Positions 45,963-54,801 of a DNA stretch of 64,000 nt are shown one piece after another (position 1 is the stretch's first letter; each line of letters starts with the position of its first letter). Position numbers and translations under genes: made by a program. This DNA is from Erysipelotrichaceae bacterium. Its GTDB lineage: Bacteria > Bacillota_I > Bacilli_A > RFN20 > CAG-449. The stretch spans positions 33,675 through 97,674 of the forward strand of contig SVBA01000007.1 of assembly GCA_015059095.1 (NCBI GenBank), given 5' to 3'. The notes under the pieces are model-generated. The model had not been told where the DNA came from. It did no database searches and worked only from the letters and a program-made list of their open reading frames with translations.

Positions 45963-46651
45963 TATTTTTCCTCCAATTGTTCAATTGTTTTTAATAATGC
46001 ATGATATTTACTTACTTGTCTATTTAATCCTTTTACTTCTAGCCAAGCATAGATATATTGATTTGATTCTAAATTATGCGCATAATTTATAATATAAAAA
46101 TCAGAAATCATATCCTTAAAGAAAGTTTCAACATCATCATATTCTTTTTTATTAAAAATTATTCGATCAGATTCTGCTAATAAGAAACCTAATAAGAAAT
46201 ATGCTTTATTTTCATTTTCAAAGAACATCTCTTCTAGTTCTAAAACTTTCTTATATAAAATTGCTTTTCTAGTATCGTAGCCTTGATCGACCATATATCT
46301 ACTCAATAACTTAAATTTCAAAAAGTCTTTTAAATAAATATCTACCTTAGGGCCAAATTCTAAAATTTGCTTCCCCAATTCTTTAAAAGTTTCAAAAGAA
46401 TAAGTATGATGTTTTAATCCCATATGAGGGCAGAATAAATATTGTGCTTGAAATAAGAATTCATTAACATCTCTAACTTCATGATTTAATTTTATTAACT
46501 TTGTTAATAATTCTTTATTCTCTTCACCTAAAGCTTTTAAAAACTTAGTAGAGGTTAATAACGTTTCACAAGCCTCTGGATATAAATACATGTTTTGTCC
46601 AAATTCTTCTAAAGAAGTAAATGTTTTATCTTTAATTACTATTCTAAACAT
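45962..46651 (-). CDS. Hypothetical cytoplasmic helical protein
   Basis: 229 residues, almost entirely helical, no membrane segment. An N-terminal strand (MFRIVIKDKTFTSLEEFGQNMYLYPE) is followed by many amphipathic helices. Six-base patterns such as LLGFLLAESDRIIFNKKEY give no family that I recognise. It lies between a membrane-protein gene and pgcA in one transcript (11-base gap upstream; overlap downstream), so it may form a pair with the membrane protein. Confidence 0.7.
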   Translation of the reverse strand: MFRIVIKDKTFTSLEEFGQNMYLYPEACETLLTSTKFLKALGEENKELLTKLIKLNHEVRDVNEFLFQAQYLFCPHMGLKHHTYSFETFKELGKQILEFGPKVDIYLKDFLKFKLLSRYMVDQGYDTRKAILYKKVLELEEMFFENENKAYFLLGFLLAESDRIIFNKKEYDDVETFFKDMISDFYIINYAHNLESNQYIYAWLEVKGLNRQVSKYHALLKTIEQLEEK

Positions 46652-46662
46652 AACTTACCTCC

Positions 46663-47694
46663 TTAAATAAACATAATTACTATTAATGCAATTAAGCATA
46701 ATAAAGTAACTATTAGTGCTGTTTTTTCAGCAACGTTCATCTTATCAACTTTAATTCTCTTTTTAAGAATTAAATGTTTTCTAATATATCCAATATATGG
46801 ATAATATTTTGATAATTTAGTGAATGTAGAAATCTTTTCACTCATGTCACCCATAGTAGCTAATTGAGCATACATATATCTTCTTAATTTAAATTCTACT
46901 TTTTCCTTTTCTTTAACAATATCTTCCATCACACCATCACGAGCTTTTTTATAATATCCATATCTAACTCTTCTTACAATCATTGTAATAATAAAAATTA
47001 AATCATAAACTAGTGTAAAACCTATTGCTAATAAATAAACAAAGAAATCTATACTCCTAACATCACTTAAAATGTTTTCAAATAAAGGGATTTTTATAAA
47101 ATAAATTGCTGCCAAAAAGGCATTTAATAAAACTAAGTAAATTAGTTCAATTGTTCTTGATACACTGAACCATTTAATTTTAGGAAGATAAAAGCTATAT
47201 GTTTTATATTCTTCTATAGGAGCAAGAATTGCTTCTTCTACTTCTTTGATCCAGTTATTAATTCTTTCTTTAATTAATTCATCTTTTCTTTCAAAAGTAA
47301 ATCCTTCAATTTGAGCTAATTCTCTAATAGTCATTATTTTTCCATCAAAAGAAACATTAATATCACCAATTGTCATTTCTGGATTATCAATATTTTCCAT
47401 AATAAGAGGATTTATATAAGAAGGTTCAGAAGTAATTTTAACTAGATAACAAATTTTACCATACTCAATCATTGCTTCTTTAATAGTTTCACTTTCTTCA
47501 AGAACAACAGATTCAAAGTAAGAATAAAATCTTCTAGCCTTCCAACTTCTCTTATTTTTAAGTAATTCGTATTTACGATTAAAAATGATATATTGTTCTG
47601 TCTTTTTAATCCATTCAATAAATGATGGTACATATTTTGATGTATCAACGCCAAAGAATTCTGCTAGTAAGACACCTTTTTCAATTTCTCTCAT
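46663..47694 (-). CDS. Membrane protein of unknown function
   Basis: 343 residues. A soluble N-terminal region of about 170 residues rich in Glu/Lys is followed by two membrane helices (about 176-196 and 211-235), a basic cytoplasmic stretch and a C-terminal membrane helix (about 322-343). No recognised domain. Three bases separate it from the pseudouridine synthase gene upstream and it shares the transcript with 45962. RBS AGGAGAAGT before the ATG. Confidence 0.72.
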   Translation of the reverse strand: MREIEKGVLLAEFFGVDTSKYVPSFIEWIKKTEQYIIFNRKYELLKNKRSWKARRFYSYFESVVLEESETIKEAMIEYGKICYLVKITSEPSYINPLIMENIDNPEMTIGDINVSFDGKIMTIRELAQIEGFTFERKDELIKERINNWIKEVEEAILAPIEEYKTYSFYLPKIKWFSVSRTIELIYLVLLNAFLAAIYFIKIPLFENILSDVRSIDFFVYLLAIGFTLVYDLIFIITMIVRRVRYGYYKKARDGVMEDIVKEKEKVEFKLRRYMYAQLATMGDMSEKISTFTKLSKYYPYIGYIRKHLILKKRIKVDKMNVAEKTALIVTLLCLIALIVIMFI

Positions 47695-47696
47695 AA

Positions 47697-48677
47697 TTAC
47701 TTCTCCTTTCCTATTCTTAATTTTTGAAGAATATCAATTTCTTTTTTATCTAATGGAGCGATAAATTCTTTATTAGAAAGATAAGATAATACTCCATCGA
47801 GTTTATCAAACTTAACTTTATGTGCATGTAAGAATTGATTTTCATATTTAAATTTATTTTTAAATTCTTTATTCTCAACAAAATCACCATATTTACTATC
47901 ACCTAGTAATGGGTGATCAATTGAAGAAAAATGCACTCTAATTTGATGAGTTCTACCAGTTAATAATTCTACATTTACCAAAGTATATTTTTCAAAATTT
48001 TCTTCTACATTATACTTTGTAATAGCGGTTTTACCACCATTAGAAACGCTACGTACAGAAACTATACCAGTTTTTTCATCTTTATATAGTGGTTTATTTA
48101 TAATACCACTATCTTTTATTTTACCATTAACTAACGCTAAATAGAATTTATTAATTGAATTTCTTTCTTTAAATAATTTTTCAAGTTCTTGCAAAGCTTT
48201 AATATTTTTACCAAAAATAACTAATCCCGATGTATTTCTATCGATTCTATGTGCAAGTCCAGGAATAAATCCTTCATTATTATCTAGATTATATTCACCT
48301 TTTTTTGAAAGATAATTTAAAACAATATCGGTTAATGTTATTTCATTTTCTTTGTTACCTTTATGAACTAATAGACCTGAAGGTTTATTGCATATCAAAA
48401 TATTTTCATCTTCATAAATAATATTTGGGAAAATATGAGTAATTCTAACTTCATTATTTTTATTAAACTCTTCTAATTGATTTTCACTGATATAAATTTG
48501 AACTATATCATCACAAGAAATAACAAAAGATTTATCTACTCTTTTCCCATTAACTTTAACATCTTTTTTTCTAAATACTTTTTCGATAAAAGATAATGGA
48601 GCGCTTGATAGATATTTTTTAACAAATTTAAAGATTGTTTGATTCTCTTGAGATGAAGTAATTTTAATTTCTTTCAT
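47697..48677 (-). CDS. RluA-family pseudouridine synthase
   Basis: 326 residues. An N-terminal S4-type RNA-binding region (residues 22-70) precedes the catalytic domain with HRIDRNTSGLVIFGKN, whose Asp146 is the nucleophile, and the GRTHQIRVHF motif. Such enzymes convert uridine to pseudouridine in 23S rRNA or tRNA; RluC/RluD-type 23S sites are most likely, but target cannot be told from sequence. First gene of the operon that includes pgcA. Confidence 0.92.
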   Translation of the reverse strand: MKEIKITSSQENQTIFKFVKKYLSSAPLSFIEKVFRKKDVKVNGKRVDKSFVISCDDIVQIYISENQLEEFNKNNEVRITHIFPNIIYEDENILICNKPSGLLVHKGNKENEITLTDIVLNYLSKKGEYNLDNNEGFIPGLAHRIDRNTSGLVIFGKNIKALQELEKLFKERNSINKFYLALVNGKIKDSGIINKPLYKDEKTGIVSVRSVSNGGKTAITKYNVEENFEKYTLVNVELLTGRTHQIRVHFSSIDHPLLGDSKYGDFVENKEFKNKFKYENQFLHAHKVKFDKLDGVLSYLSNKEFIAPLDKKEIDILQKLRIGKEK

Positions 48678-48740
48678 AGTAAAAATAATCTTTCTATAAA
48701 AAGATTATAACATAACATTTATATAAAAGAAAAAGTAATA

Positions 48741-48769
48741 ATGACAAAAATAACTAAATATAGTAAAAT
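48741..48769 (+). promoter_or_regulatory. Promoter of tRNA-Ser
   Basis: ATGACA (48741-48746), 17-base spacer, TAAAAT (48764-48769), ending 9 bases before the mature tRNA 5' end. Confidence 0.6.
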
Positions 48770-48778
48770 AAGTTAACT

Positions 48779-48869
48779 GCAGAAATACCCAAGCGGTTGA
48801 AGGGGCGGGCTTGGAAAGCTCGTAGACTGGTAACTCGGTGCGTGGGTTCAAATCCCACTTTCTGCGCCA
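48779..48869 (+). tRNA. tRNA-Ser(GGA)
   Basis: A 91-base type II tRNA with long variable arm and encoded CCA. Acceptor GCAGAAA / TTTCTGC, anticodon stem CGGGC/GCTCG, loop TTGGAAA giving anticodon GGA (reads UCU/UCC), and T arm GGGTTCAAATCCC. Confidence 0.96.
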
Positions 48870-48886
48870 TTTGAGATGATTAATCT

Positions 48887-48921
48887 TGATACAATAAAAA
48901 GTATCGATATTTTTTCTTTTT
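48887..48921 (+). terminator. Terminator of tRNA-Ser
   Basis: TGATAC / GTATCG stem (48887-48906) followed by ATATTTTTTCTTTTT. Confidence 0.6.
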
Positions 48922-49112
48922 ATAAGGTTTCAAGTCACCACGTTATGCCTTTTATTTACCCTGTGTGGACTTTTATCTTTTTAAGGCAATGTTTTTAAAC
49001 TAAAAATAATAAACGAACAGGTTTTAAGTTTTAACTTTTTAGCGATTATTAGGTTAGAGTACGAACTTTTTTAACAATTTACCGATTCCCTTTACACTAT
49101 TAAGTCACTTGA
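48922..49112. other. Intergenic stretch without identifiable gene
   Basis: The region between the tRNA-Ser terminator and the peroxidase promoter has no open frame of note. Short complementary words (AAGTC and GGACTT; ATGCCTT and AAGGCA) could give a weak structure, but no known RNA family is recognisable. Confidence 0.5.
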
Positions 49113-49140
49113 TTAACATCTGTAAAATCAAATGTATAAT
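49113..49140 (+). promoter_or_regulatory. Promoter of the glutathione peroxidase gene
   Basis: TTAACA (49113-49118), 16-base spacer, TATAAT (49135-49140). Immediately downstream, covering the start of transcription, are two interlocked palindromes: AATTGAATTCAATT and TTCAATTTAATTGAA (49143-49163), which look like an operator. Confidence 0.6.
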
Positions 49141-49186
49141 AAATTGAATTCAATTTAATTGAATAAAATAGAAAGGAAAATACAAG

Positions 49187-49666
49187 ATGAGAATTTATGA
49201 TTTTAATTTAAAAGATATAAAAGGTCAGGAAGTTTCATTAAAAGAATTTGAAGGCAAGGTTTTACTAATTGTTAATACTGCTACTGGATGTGGATTTACA
49301 CCTCAATATGAAGGACTTGAAAAGTTATATAAGGAATACAAAAATGAAGGGTTAGAAATACTTGATTTTCCCTGCAATCAATTTGGTAATCAAGCTCCTG
49401 GATCAAATGAAGAGATTATAAGTTTTTGTAGTTTAAAATATGATGTTTCATTTAAACAATTTTCAAAAATAGAAGTAAATGGTAAAAATGAGGAACCATT
49501 ATACACTTATTTAAAATCTCAAAAAGGTGGGATTTTTGGTAAAAATATTAAATGGAATTTTACAAAGTTTTTAGTTGATCAAAATGGAAATGTTATAAAA
49601 AGATATAGTTCTACTGTTGCACCTGAGAAGATAGAAAAAGACATTAAAATTTTATTAGGTAAATAG
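49187..49666 (+). CDS. gpx: Cysteine-type glutathione peroxidase
   Basis: 159 residues, the bacterial GPx size. The peroxidatic residue is Cys35 in NTATGCGFTPQY, where mammalian enzymes have selenocysteine. Further family motifs are LDFPCNQFGNQAPGS and the Trp/Asn pair in KWNFTKFL. The Cys in ISFCSLKYDVSF is placed as the resolving Cys, so thioredoxin is the likely reductant. RBS AAAGGAAAA. It is monocistronic, ends before a hairpin at 49770-49794, and has its own regulated-looking promoter. Confidence 0.95.
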   Translation: MRIYDFNLKDIKGQEVSLKEFEGKVLLIVNTATGCGFTPQYEGLEKLYKEYKNEGLEILDFPCNQFGNQAPGSNEEIISFCSLKYDVSFKQFSKIEVNGKNEEPLYTYLKSQKGGIFGKNIKWNFTKFLVDQNGNVIKRYSSTVAPEKIEKDIKILLGK

Positions 49667-49769
49667 TATAAATAAGTATGATGTTTTAAAATGTCGAAAT
49701 TGTATTAAAATAGGTAGTGTTTGTAAGTAAAAATGAACTTTTGTGAATAAATAGGGCTCTATAAATAAA

Positions 49770-49800
49770 AACGAGCATTATCAAAATGCTCGTTATTTTA
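49770..49800. terminator. Terminator shared by gpx and the converging P-loop gene
   Basis: AACGAGCAT / ATGCTCGTT stem with a 7-base loop, T-rich on both strands. Confidence 0.75.
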
Positions 49801-49829
49801 ATACATTTTTAACGAAATACAGGAGGATC

Positions 49830-50135
49830 CTATCTAGCGTCTAAATCAACAACCTCACACTCTTCATCACGATTAATTGTGATTGCTTTTAAATCAACAT
49901 GAAGAACACCTTCAACTAAACGCTTTACATCATCAATATAAACAGCTTTAATACCGTCGTTTAATTGATTGATTGTAATAGGTGCTGGAATTTTAACTCC
50001 ATAACCTTGTGCTTTTACCATTAAGCGTTGTACTCTAGCGTCTGATTCAACAAGAATTGGTATATTGTTTTTAGCGCTCATTTCTAAAAGTACTTTAGTT
50101 TTTCCACTTCCTGGATTTCCGAATATAATTTGCAT
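49830..50135 (-). CDS. Miniature P-loop NTPase-like protein
   Basis: 101 residues only. A Walker A loop GNPGSGKT is at residues 6-13, and a Walker B-like strand IKAVYIDDV near 66-74. Between them ILVESDARVQRLMVKAQGYGVKIPAPITINQL resembles the layout of helicase- or kinase-like ATPases, but the usual remaining core (sensor, Arg finger) is missing. Strong AGGAGG before the ATG. It is monocistronic. Proteins of this kind are often found in phage or plasmid-derived DNA, though no phage genes are nearby. Function unknown. Confidence 0.75.
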   Translation of the reverse strand: MQIIFGNPGSGKTKVLLEMSAKNNIPILVESDARVQRLMVKAQGYGVKIPAPITINQLNDGIKAVYIDDVKRLVEGVLHVDLKAITINRDEECEVVDLDAR

Positions 50136-50261
50136 AATTTTTGCCTCCTATAAATTATTGAGTATATTATATACTATATTTAAAAATTGCGAAACCCCCT
50201 AATTTCACTTTTTTTCGTATTTTTAGAAAATTTTATCTTTTCTAGCCGTTTTTTTCGAAAA

Positions 50262-50291
50262 ATAAAAAATATGAGATAAAAATCTCATATT
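50262..50291 (-). terminator. Terminator of the GNAT gene
   Basis: AATATGAGAT / ATCTCATATT stem (50268-50291) followed on the minus strand by a long T-rich run. Confidence 0.75.
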
Positions 50292-50293
50292 CT

Positions 50294-50809
50294 TTAAATT
50301 ACTAATTCATAAGCTAATCTAAGTTGATCTTCTTCATTACGATTTAAATCTATAATACCTTGATATGTATATCCATTACTTAATAATAACTGTTGCATAG
50401 GTATATTCACTCTATGCGTATCAACCTTAATAGAATCACAATTATTTTCTTTAGCGTAAGAATATGCAAATTCCATTAATTTTTTAGCACATCCTCTTCC
50501 TCTATATTTATTAGAAACTGCAATTCTATGAATAACTAAATCTGAAGGAGAAACTTCAATTTTCCATTTTCCTTCAATCATATTTACATAAGTTTTTTCT
50601 ATACCAATAATTAATGCCGCTACACAAGTCAATTCACCATCAATATACACACCAAAAAGATCCTGGTTAAGAATATCTTTTGTCATAGAATATTCATTTG
50701 GATATCCTTGTTGCCATTGTTGTGATTGAAGTTTTAAAAATGCTTTAGCATCATTTATTACTTCCATAACTTTTTCTAATTCTTCCAATTTAACTCTTTT
50801 AATTTCCAT
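50294..50809 (-). CDS. GNAT-family N-acetyltransferase
   Basis: 171 residues. Acetyl-CoA-binding motif A is IHRIAVSNKYRGRGCAKKLM (R-G-x-G-x-A/G) near residues 96-115. N-terminal KRVKLEELEKVMEVINDAKAFL and the motif B region IKVDTHRVNIPMQQLLLSNGYTYQG are typical of GCN5-related transferases. Substrate unknown. It ends 4 bases from a terminator and starts after a separate upstream terminator, so it is monocistronic. Confidence 0.88.
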   Translation of the reverse strand: MEIKRVKLEELEKVMEVINDAKAFLKLQSQQWQQGYPNEYSMTKDILNQDLFGVYIDGELTCVAALIIGIEKTYVNMIEGKWKIEVSPSDLVIHRIAVSNKYRGRGCAKKLMEFAYSYAKENNCDSIKVDTHRVNIPMQQLLLSNGYTYQGIIDLNRNEEDQLRLAYELVI

Positions 50810-50823
50810 AATCTTAATTTAAA

Positions 50824-50850
50824 AGGTAGTCTCTCGACTACCTATTTTCT
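50824..50850 (-). terminator. Terminator of the 50851 gene
   Basis: Perfect 8-base stem AGGTAGTC / GACTACCT with a TCTC tetraloop (50824-50843), followed on the minus strand by TTTTAAATT. Confidence 0.75.
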
Positions 50851-51315
50851 TTATTCTGATACTAGTTCAGTAGCTTGTTCTTCTTTTTGCTTTTCTTCAT
50901 TTAGTTGTTGTTCTTCTAAGAATTTACGAGCATTCTTTTCACGTAATTTTTTAGCTTTCGCTTTCTTATCTAAATTATCTTGTCTATTAGCATAAACTGC
51001 GATAACAATTAATAAATAAATTACTGAACAAATAACTAACCATAATCCTAAATTACTAAAAGAAGTAATACTTGCTTTACTCCATTCATTGAACCAAGTT
51101 ACAAATGCATCTTGCCATTCAACTAAGAAGAATAATGGATGAGAATACATATTAGTTGCATCTGTACCAATATTATTAATAACGATACTCAAAATTAAGC
51201 AAACAACACCACAAAGTAAAACTAGGCCACCTAAAGTTACCCAAATAATTTCAGCGATTTTTGCACTTAATTCTTTTTTAGATTGAGTTTTCTTAAGTTT
51301 ATCTAAATTACTCAT
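50851..51315 (-). CDS. Small membrane protein of unknown function
   Basis: 154 residues with two membrane helices (about 19-46 and 91-109) and a C-terminal tail rich in Lys/Glu/Gln (coiled-coil-like EKNARKFLEEQQLNEEKQKEE). No recognised domain. It follows the 51383 gene with a gap of about 70 bases and has its own RBS (AAAGGAGC). Possibly cotranscribed with the unknown gene upstream. Confidence 0.72.
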   Translation of the reverse strand: MSNLDKLKKTQSKKELSAKIAEIIWVTLGGLVLLCGVVCLILSIVINNIGTDATNMYSHPLFFLVEWQDAFVTWFNEWSKASITSFSNLGLWLVICSVIYLLIVIAVYANRQDNLDKKAKAKKLREKNARKFLEEQQLNEEKQKEEQATELVSE

Positions 51316-51382
51316 ATTTTTGCTCCTTTGCTAAATTATATTAACATTATAAATTAAATACTTCAATAATTATTTATAATAA

Positions 51383-52237
51383 TTAATTTGCTTTTCCTTG
51401 CGCTTTTGCTTGTAATTCTCTTTCGTAAGCAACTAATTGGCTCCAAATCACTGTATGTTTAGCTTTCCATTCTGGTTCAAGTTGTGCTACTCTTTGATAC
51501 CATGTGCCAACAATTTTTTGGAATTCTTGTTGGAAAGTAGAACCTTCTGGCACTTTTTCTGCTCCTGTAATTAATTTAATACCTCTTTGTAATTCTTCAA
51601 ACGCTCTATCAAATTCTACATCTACTACTTGTGAATTCTTACGAACAAAATTAATCATAGAGATAAGTTTTTTAATATCGTTTGCAACAAAATTTGATTG
51701 AATAGATTCTTGACCGTTATTTTCTCTCATTGCTTTATTAAATTCTTGGAATAAATTATTGAATAAGAAATCAGAGTTTACCAAGAAGAAAATAGAACGG
51801 TAAAATTTATCCTCTAATCTAACAAGTTCTTCAACACCTTCTTCAACAGAACCATCATTCTTTTGAGCGTTAATATAAGCATGTAATATATTTACTAAAG
51901 ACTCTCTTAATGGAACAATGTATTCTAATACTTTTAAATATTGTGCTGCATCAGGTTTAACTTCTTCGCCTTCAATTGAAACAAATGTTTGATCGTCACT
52001 ATAACATGTATCATAAAAATCTGTTAATTGTTCAAGCATTTTTTGTCCAACTTCGCCATTATTATTACAGAAACCTACAAATGGTGATTTTTCTTTTAAT
52101 GCCATTGAAACTGTATTCTTTTTAGCAAGGTACATTTGTAATGGATAATTAGGACGTTTTTGAACATATTCTAATGTGTCTCTAATTGCTAAAGCTAAAT
52201 GATAAAAGCTTAATGTAAAGTGTGTTTTTTGATTCAT
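51383..52237 (-). CDS. Hypothetical helical protein
   Basis: 284 residues, no membrane segment or signal peptide, largely helical with a conserved-looking core (SFYHLALAIRDTLEYVQKRP; KYLEYIVPLRESLVNILHAY-like). The C-terminal 50 residues (WYQRVAQLEPEWKAKHTVIWSQLV) are also helical. RBS AGGAGAAATAT precedes the ATG. It lies 16 bases after the Cof-type HAD phosphatase gene, in the same transcript. I do not recognise the family. Confidence 0.68.
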   Translation of the reverse strand: MNQKTHFTLSFYHLALAIRDTLEYVQKRPNYPLQMYLAKKNTVSMALKEKSPFVGFCNNNGEVGQKMLEQLTDFYDTCYSDDQTFVSIEGEEVKPDAAQYLKVLEYIVPLRESLVNILHAYINAQKNDGSVEEGVEELVRLEDKFYRSIFFLVNSDFLFNNLFQEFNKAMRENNGQESIQSNFVANDIKKLISMINFVRKNSQVVDVEFDRAFEELQRGIKLITGAEKVPEGSTFQQEFQKIVGTWYQRVAQLEPEWKAKHTVIWSQLVAYERELQAKAQGKAN

Positions 52238-52253
52238 ATATTTCTCCTTCTAA

Positions 52254-53096
52254 TTATTTAATGTAGTTAGATAAATCATCAAAAGATTTCAATCTAACCT
52301 TTGCTTTTTGTTTTACCTCTTCAGGTGCTTGTGCCATAACGAAACTATTTTCAAAGTTTTCAAATAATGGAATATCATTACCAGAATCACCAACTACTGC
52401 AACCTCATTATAATCAATATTACAGACATCTAATAATTTTTTTAATGATTTTGCTTTGTTAGTTCCTTTTTCCATGAATTCAATTGCAGGTCCAGAATAC
52501 GAAATTTCATATTCGTCTCCAAATTCTTCTACAAACTTATCATAGACTTTTCTAGCTGTTTCAACTCCTTTTTTTCCTAAACCAAACCAAGGCATAATTT
52601 TATAAATTTTCGTTTCAGGATCTTGAATGCCTCTTATAGTTCTATTTTTTCCAAGTTGAAATGGTTCAAAATATGCTCCTTGTAAGTTCAAGCCTACCCA
52701 ACCAATCGCTCTCATTACTGGATTTAATCCACTAGAATCAACATACATTTTGAAACGATTAGTAAAAAACATCAGACTTTTTATATCCTTATATTTTTGT
52801 AGGGCATAGAATAGTTTTAATGCTTTTTCATTTGGAACAGTTTGTTCATAAATAGTTTCTCCATTATGAATAACTCTAGCTCCGTTACAAGAAACAACTG
52901 ATATATTTTTGTTAATAGCAACTGTCTTAATAACCTTTCCAGGAACAAAAAGATTTCTACCCGTTACAAGAATGACTTCTTTTCCACTTAAAGATGCATT
53001 CCTGATGAATTGCCTATTTGCAGTAGAAATTAATCTAAATCTTCTTTTGGGGTAAAACAATGTTCCATCTAAATCAGTAGCAATTGCTTTAATCAT
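52254..53096 (-). CDS. Cof-type HAD-IIB phosphatase
   Basis: Start chosen at the ATG 53094-53096 (280 residues) because GGTGAT lies just upstream and the protein then opens directly with IKAIATDLDGTLFYP, HAD motif I. Motif II is LVTGR, motif III includes the Lys in KAKSLKKLL, and motif IV is VAVVGDSGNDIPLF. The large cap domain between motifs II and III defines HAD-IIB (Cof) enzymes, which act on sugar phosphates or related metabolites. Confidence 0.9.
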   Translation of the reverse strand: MIKAIATDLDGTLFYPKRRFRLISTANRQFIRNASLSGKEVILVTGRNLFVPGKVIKTVAINKNISVVSCNGARVIHNGETIYEQTVPNEKALKLFYALQKYKDIKSLMFFTNRFKMYVDSSGLNPVMRAIGWVGLNLQGAYFEPFQLGKNRTIRGIQDPETKIYKIMPWFGLGKKGVETARKVYDKFVEEFGDEYEISYSGPAIEFMEKGTNKAKSLKKLLDVCNIDYNEVAVVGDSGNDIPLFENFENSFVMAQAPEEVKQKAKVRLKSFDDLSNYIK

Positions 53097-53188
53097 AATA
53101 TCACCATTTGATATTATACATAATTTTCTTATCACTTTCCAACAATAACTTAATTAATTAAGTTTATTTTTATCATTTTCCCATTGTT

Positions 53189-54148
53189 TTAAACATTTAA
53201 CATATGTATAAAATACTTTTTTAAGATAATTTGTCTCAATAAAAGTAATTGGCTAGAATTAATTTTAAAGCTAAAATAACTCAACCCTTCTTCAATTTCT
53301 TTAATGTAAATATGTGACAATTTCAAAATTTCAAATAATTCTTTTTGAACTTCTTCTTTATAACTAGTAGCAATCATAACTTTATTATTATCCACATTAA
53401 AACCTATTACCTTATTATTTGATTTTTGATTAGATATCGTTGTACTTTTATTATTCAATATAAAATTTTTAACTATTATCTTTAAATTATTTTCTTTAGC
53501 CTCCAACACCGCCTTTTTATTTATAGGTGAAAATCCAATTTCAATAAGTGCTAATAGTTCATCATAAGACAAAAATTCAAAAGGCTTTATTTTAATTAAA
53601 TTTATAAATAATGTAGGATATATACCATCTACTTCTTTATATAAAATCACTTCATCTAATTTATTAACTAAAGCAAGTTCAACTGCAGTCAAATCAGAGG
53701 TTCCTCTACCTAAAGTAATTATCTCATTTTCGTTAGTGTATCCAACAAATCCAGGAATGACTAAAACATCGTATTTTTCGCTAAAAAGTCCATAGTTTTT
53801 ATTGTCTATGCAAACTATATTTCCATCATTATAATTATCATTACATTCTATCCCGGTTTCTAAATATGATAAGGCATATGCCTTTATTTTTTTTCTTTTT
53901 AAGGCGTTTACTAAAAATAAAGTAGAATATATTTCACCCAGTCCCAATAATCTATCTAATTCTTTATTAGATAAATAATTATCTTTTATTGAATCAATTA
54001 GTGTATCTGTGGCAAAAGGAAATCCTTTTCTTCCAATTGCAGAAGCAACTACTATTAAAGGTTTCTCTTCCTTATCAATTATAGAACACACATTATCTAC
54101 TAACTTAGGAGTTTGAAATGCTGTTCCACCAAATTTAATAACTTTCAT
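53189..54148 (-). CDS. Aspartokinase-like protein, C-terminally shortened
   Basis: 319 residues. Kinase-domain motifs: MKVIKFGGTA, VVASAIGRKGFPFATDTL, PGFVGYTNENEIITLGRGTSDLTAV, and ILYKEVDGIYP, the order of Bacillus-type aspartokinase I. The kinase domain is followed by only about 90 residues that include one ACT-like segment (KVIGFNVDNNKVMIAT and KLSHIYIKEIEEG), where known enzymes carry two. It is alone, with no lysine or threonine biosynthesis genes nearby. It may be feedback-insensitive, or specialised. ATP and aspartate phosphorylation are likely, regulation uncertain. Confidence 0.82.
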   Translation of the reverse strand: MKVIKFGGTAFQTPKLVDNVCSIIDKEEKPLIVVASAIGRKGFPFATDTLIDSIKDNYLSNKELDRLLGLGEIYSTLFLVNALKRKKIKAYALSYLETGIECNDNYNDGNIVCIDNKNYGLFSEKYDVLVIPGFVGYTNENEIITLGRGTSDLTAVELALVNKLDEVILYKEVDGIYPTLFINLIKIKPFEFLSYDELLALIEIGFSPINKKAVLEAKENNLKIIVKNFILNNKSTTISNQKSNNKVIGFNVDNNKVMIATSYKEEVQKELFEILKLSHIYIKEIEEGLSYFSFKINSSQLLLLRQIILKKYFIHMLNV

Positions 54149-54184
54149 TTATTTTATCACCAATTAATTTTATTAATTCTAGCA

Positions 54185-54211
54185 TAAAAAAAGAACAGCA
54201 CATGCTGTTCT
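54185..54211 (-). terminator. Terminator of hpf
   Basis: AGAACAGC / GCTGTTCT stem with ACAT loop (54192-54211), followed on the minus strand by TTTTTTTATG. Confidence 0.85.
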
Positions 54212-54217
54212 ATATAT

Positions 54218-54754
54218 TTATTCTTTACCTTGAATGATACCATATCCTCCATCATATCTTTTGTAAAGTACTGATACACAATTATCTTCTTTATCTTTGA
54301 ATAAATAGAAACTATGTCCTAAATTTTCAAGTCTAATAATTGCTTCATTTAAATCCATTGGTTCAAGATAAACTTCTTTAACCCTTACCATTTCGATATT
54401 TTCATCATCTTCTTCATTTTCAAAATTATCGAAATTAATTGATTCACCTAAACTCATCTTATGAGAACGATCTAATCTAGTTTTTAATTTGCGCATTTGA
54501 CCTTCTAATTTATCGATTGCTAAATCAATAGCAGCGTATAAATCATCATGCATTACTTCAACTCTAAAGTCCATCATTTTAGTATTAATAGTGATTTCAA
54601 CTTTTTGAGCAGTCTTATAAGTTCTTACTAATACTTTAGCAGTTACTTCTTCGTTAATGATGAAGTATTTTTCCATACGCGCTAGCTTATTTTCTACTGC
54701 AGCACGAATTGAGTCAGTAACGACTATATTTTTACCAATAATTTGAACTTTCAT
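54218..54754 (-). CDS. hpf: Ribosome hibernation promoting factor, long form
   Basis: 178 residues from the second ATG (54752-54754): the AGGAGG is 7 bases upstream of it, but only a base or so from the first ATG. The N-terminal half is the S30AE domain (MKVQIIGKNIVVTDSIRAAVENKLARMEKYF) that binds the decoding centre; the C-terminal domain (VKEVYLEPMDLNEAIIRLENLGHSFYLF) dimerises ribosomes into 100S particles. The length is that of Bacillota long HPF. A promoter (54802-54830) and a short GTAGTA/TACTAC hairpin (54781-54795) lie in the leader. Confidence 0.95.
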   Translation of the reverse strand: MKVQIIGKNIVVTDSIRAAVENKLARMEKYFIINEEVTAKVLVRTYKTAQKVEITINTKMMDFRVEVMHDDLYAAIDLAIDKLEGQMRKLKTRLDRSHKMSLGESINFDNFENEEDDENIEMVRVKEVYLEPMDLNEAIIRLENLGHSFYLFKDKEDNCVSVLYKRYDGGYGIIQGKE

Positions 54755-54801
54755 ATGCATTCCTCCTGTAAGTTATAATTGTAGTATTCTACTACACTTA
54801 T

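Noticed and set aside
48922..49112. Possible structured RNA after tRNA-Ser
   Set aside because: Pairing is short and imperfect and no known family elements can be recognised.
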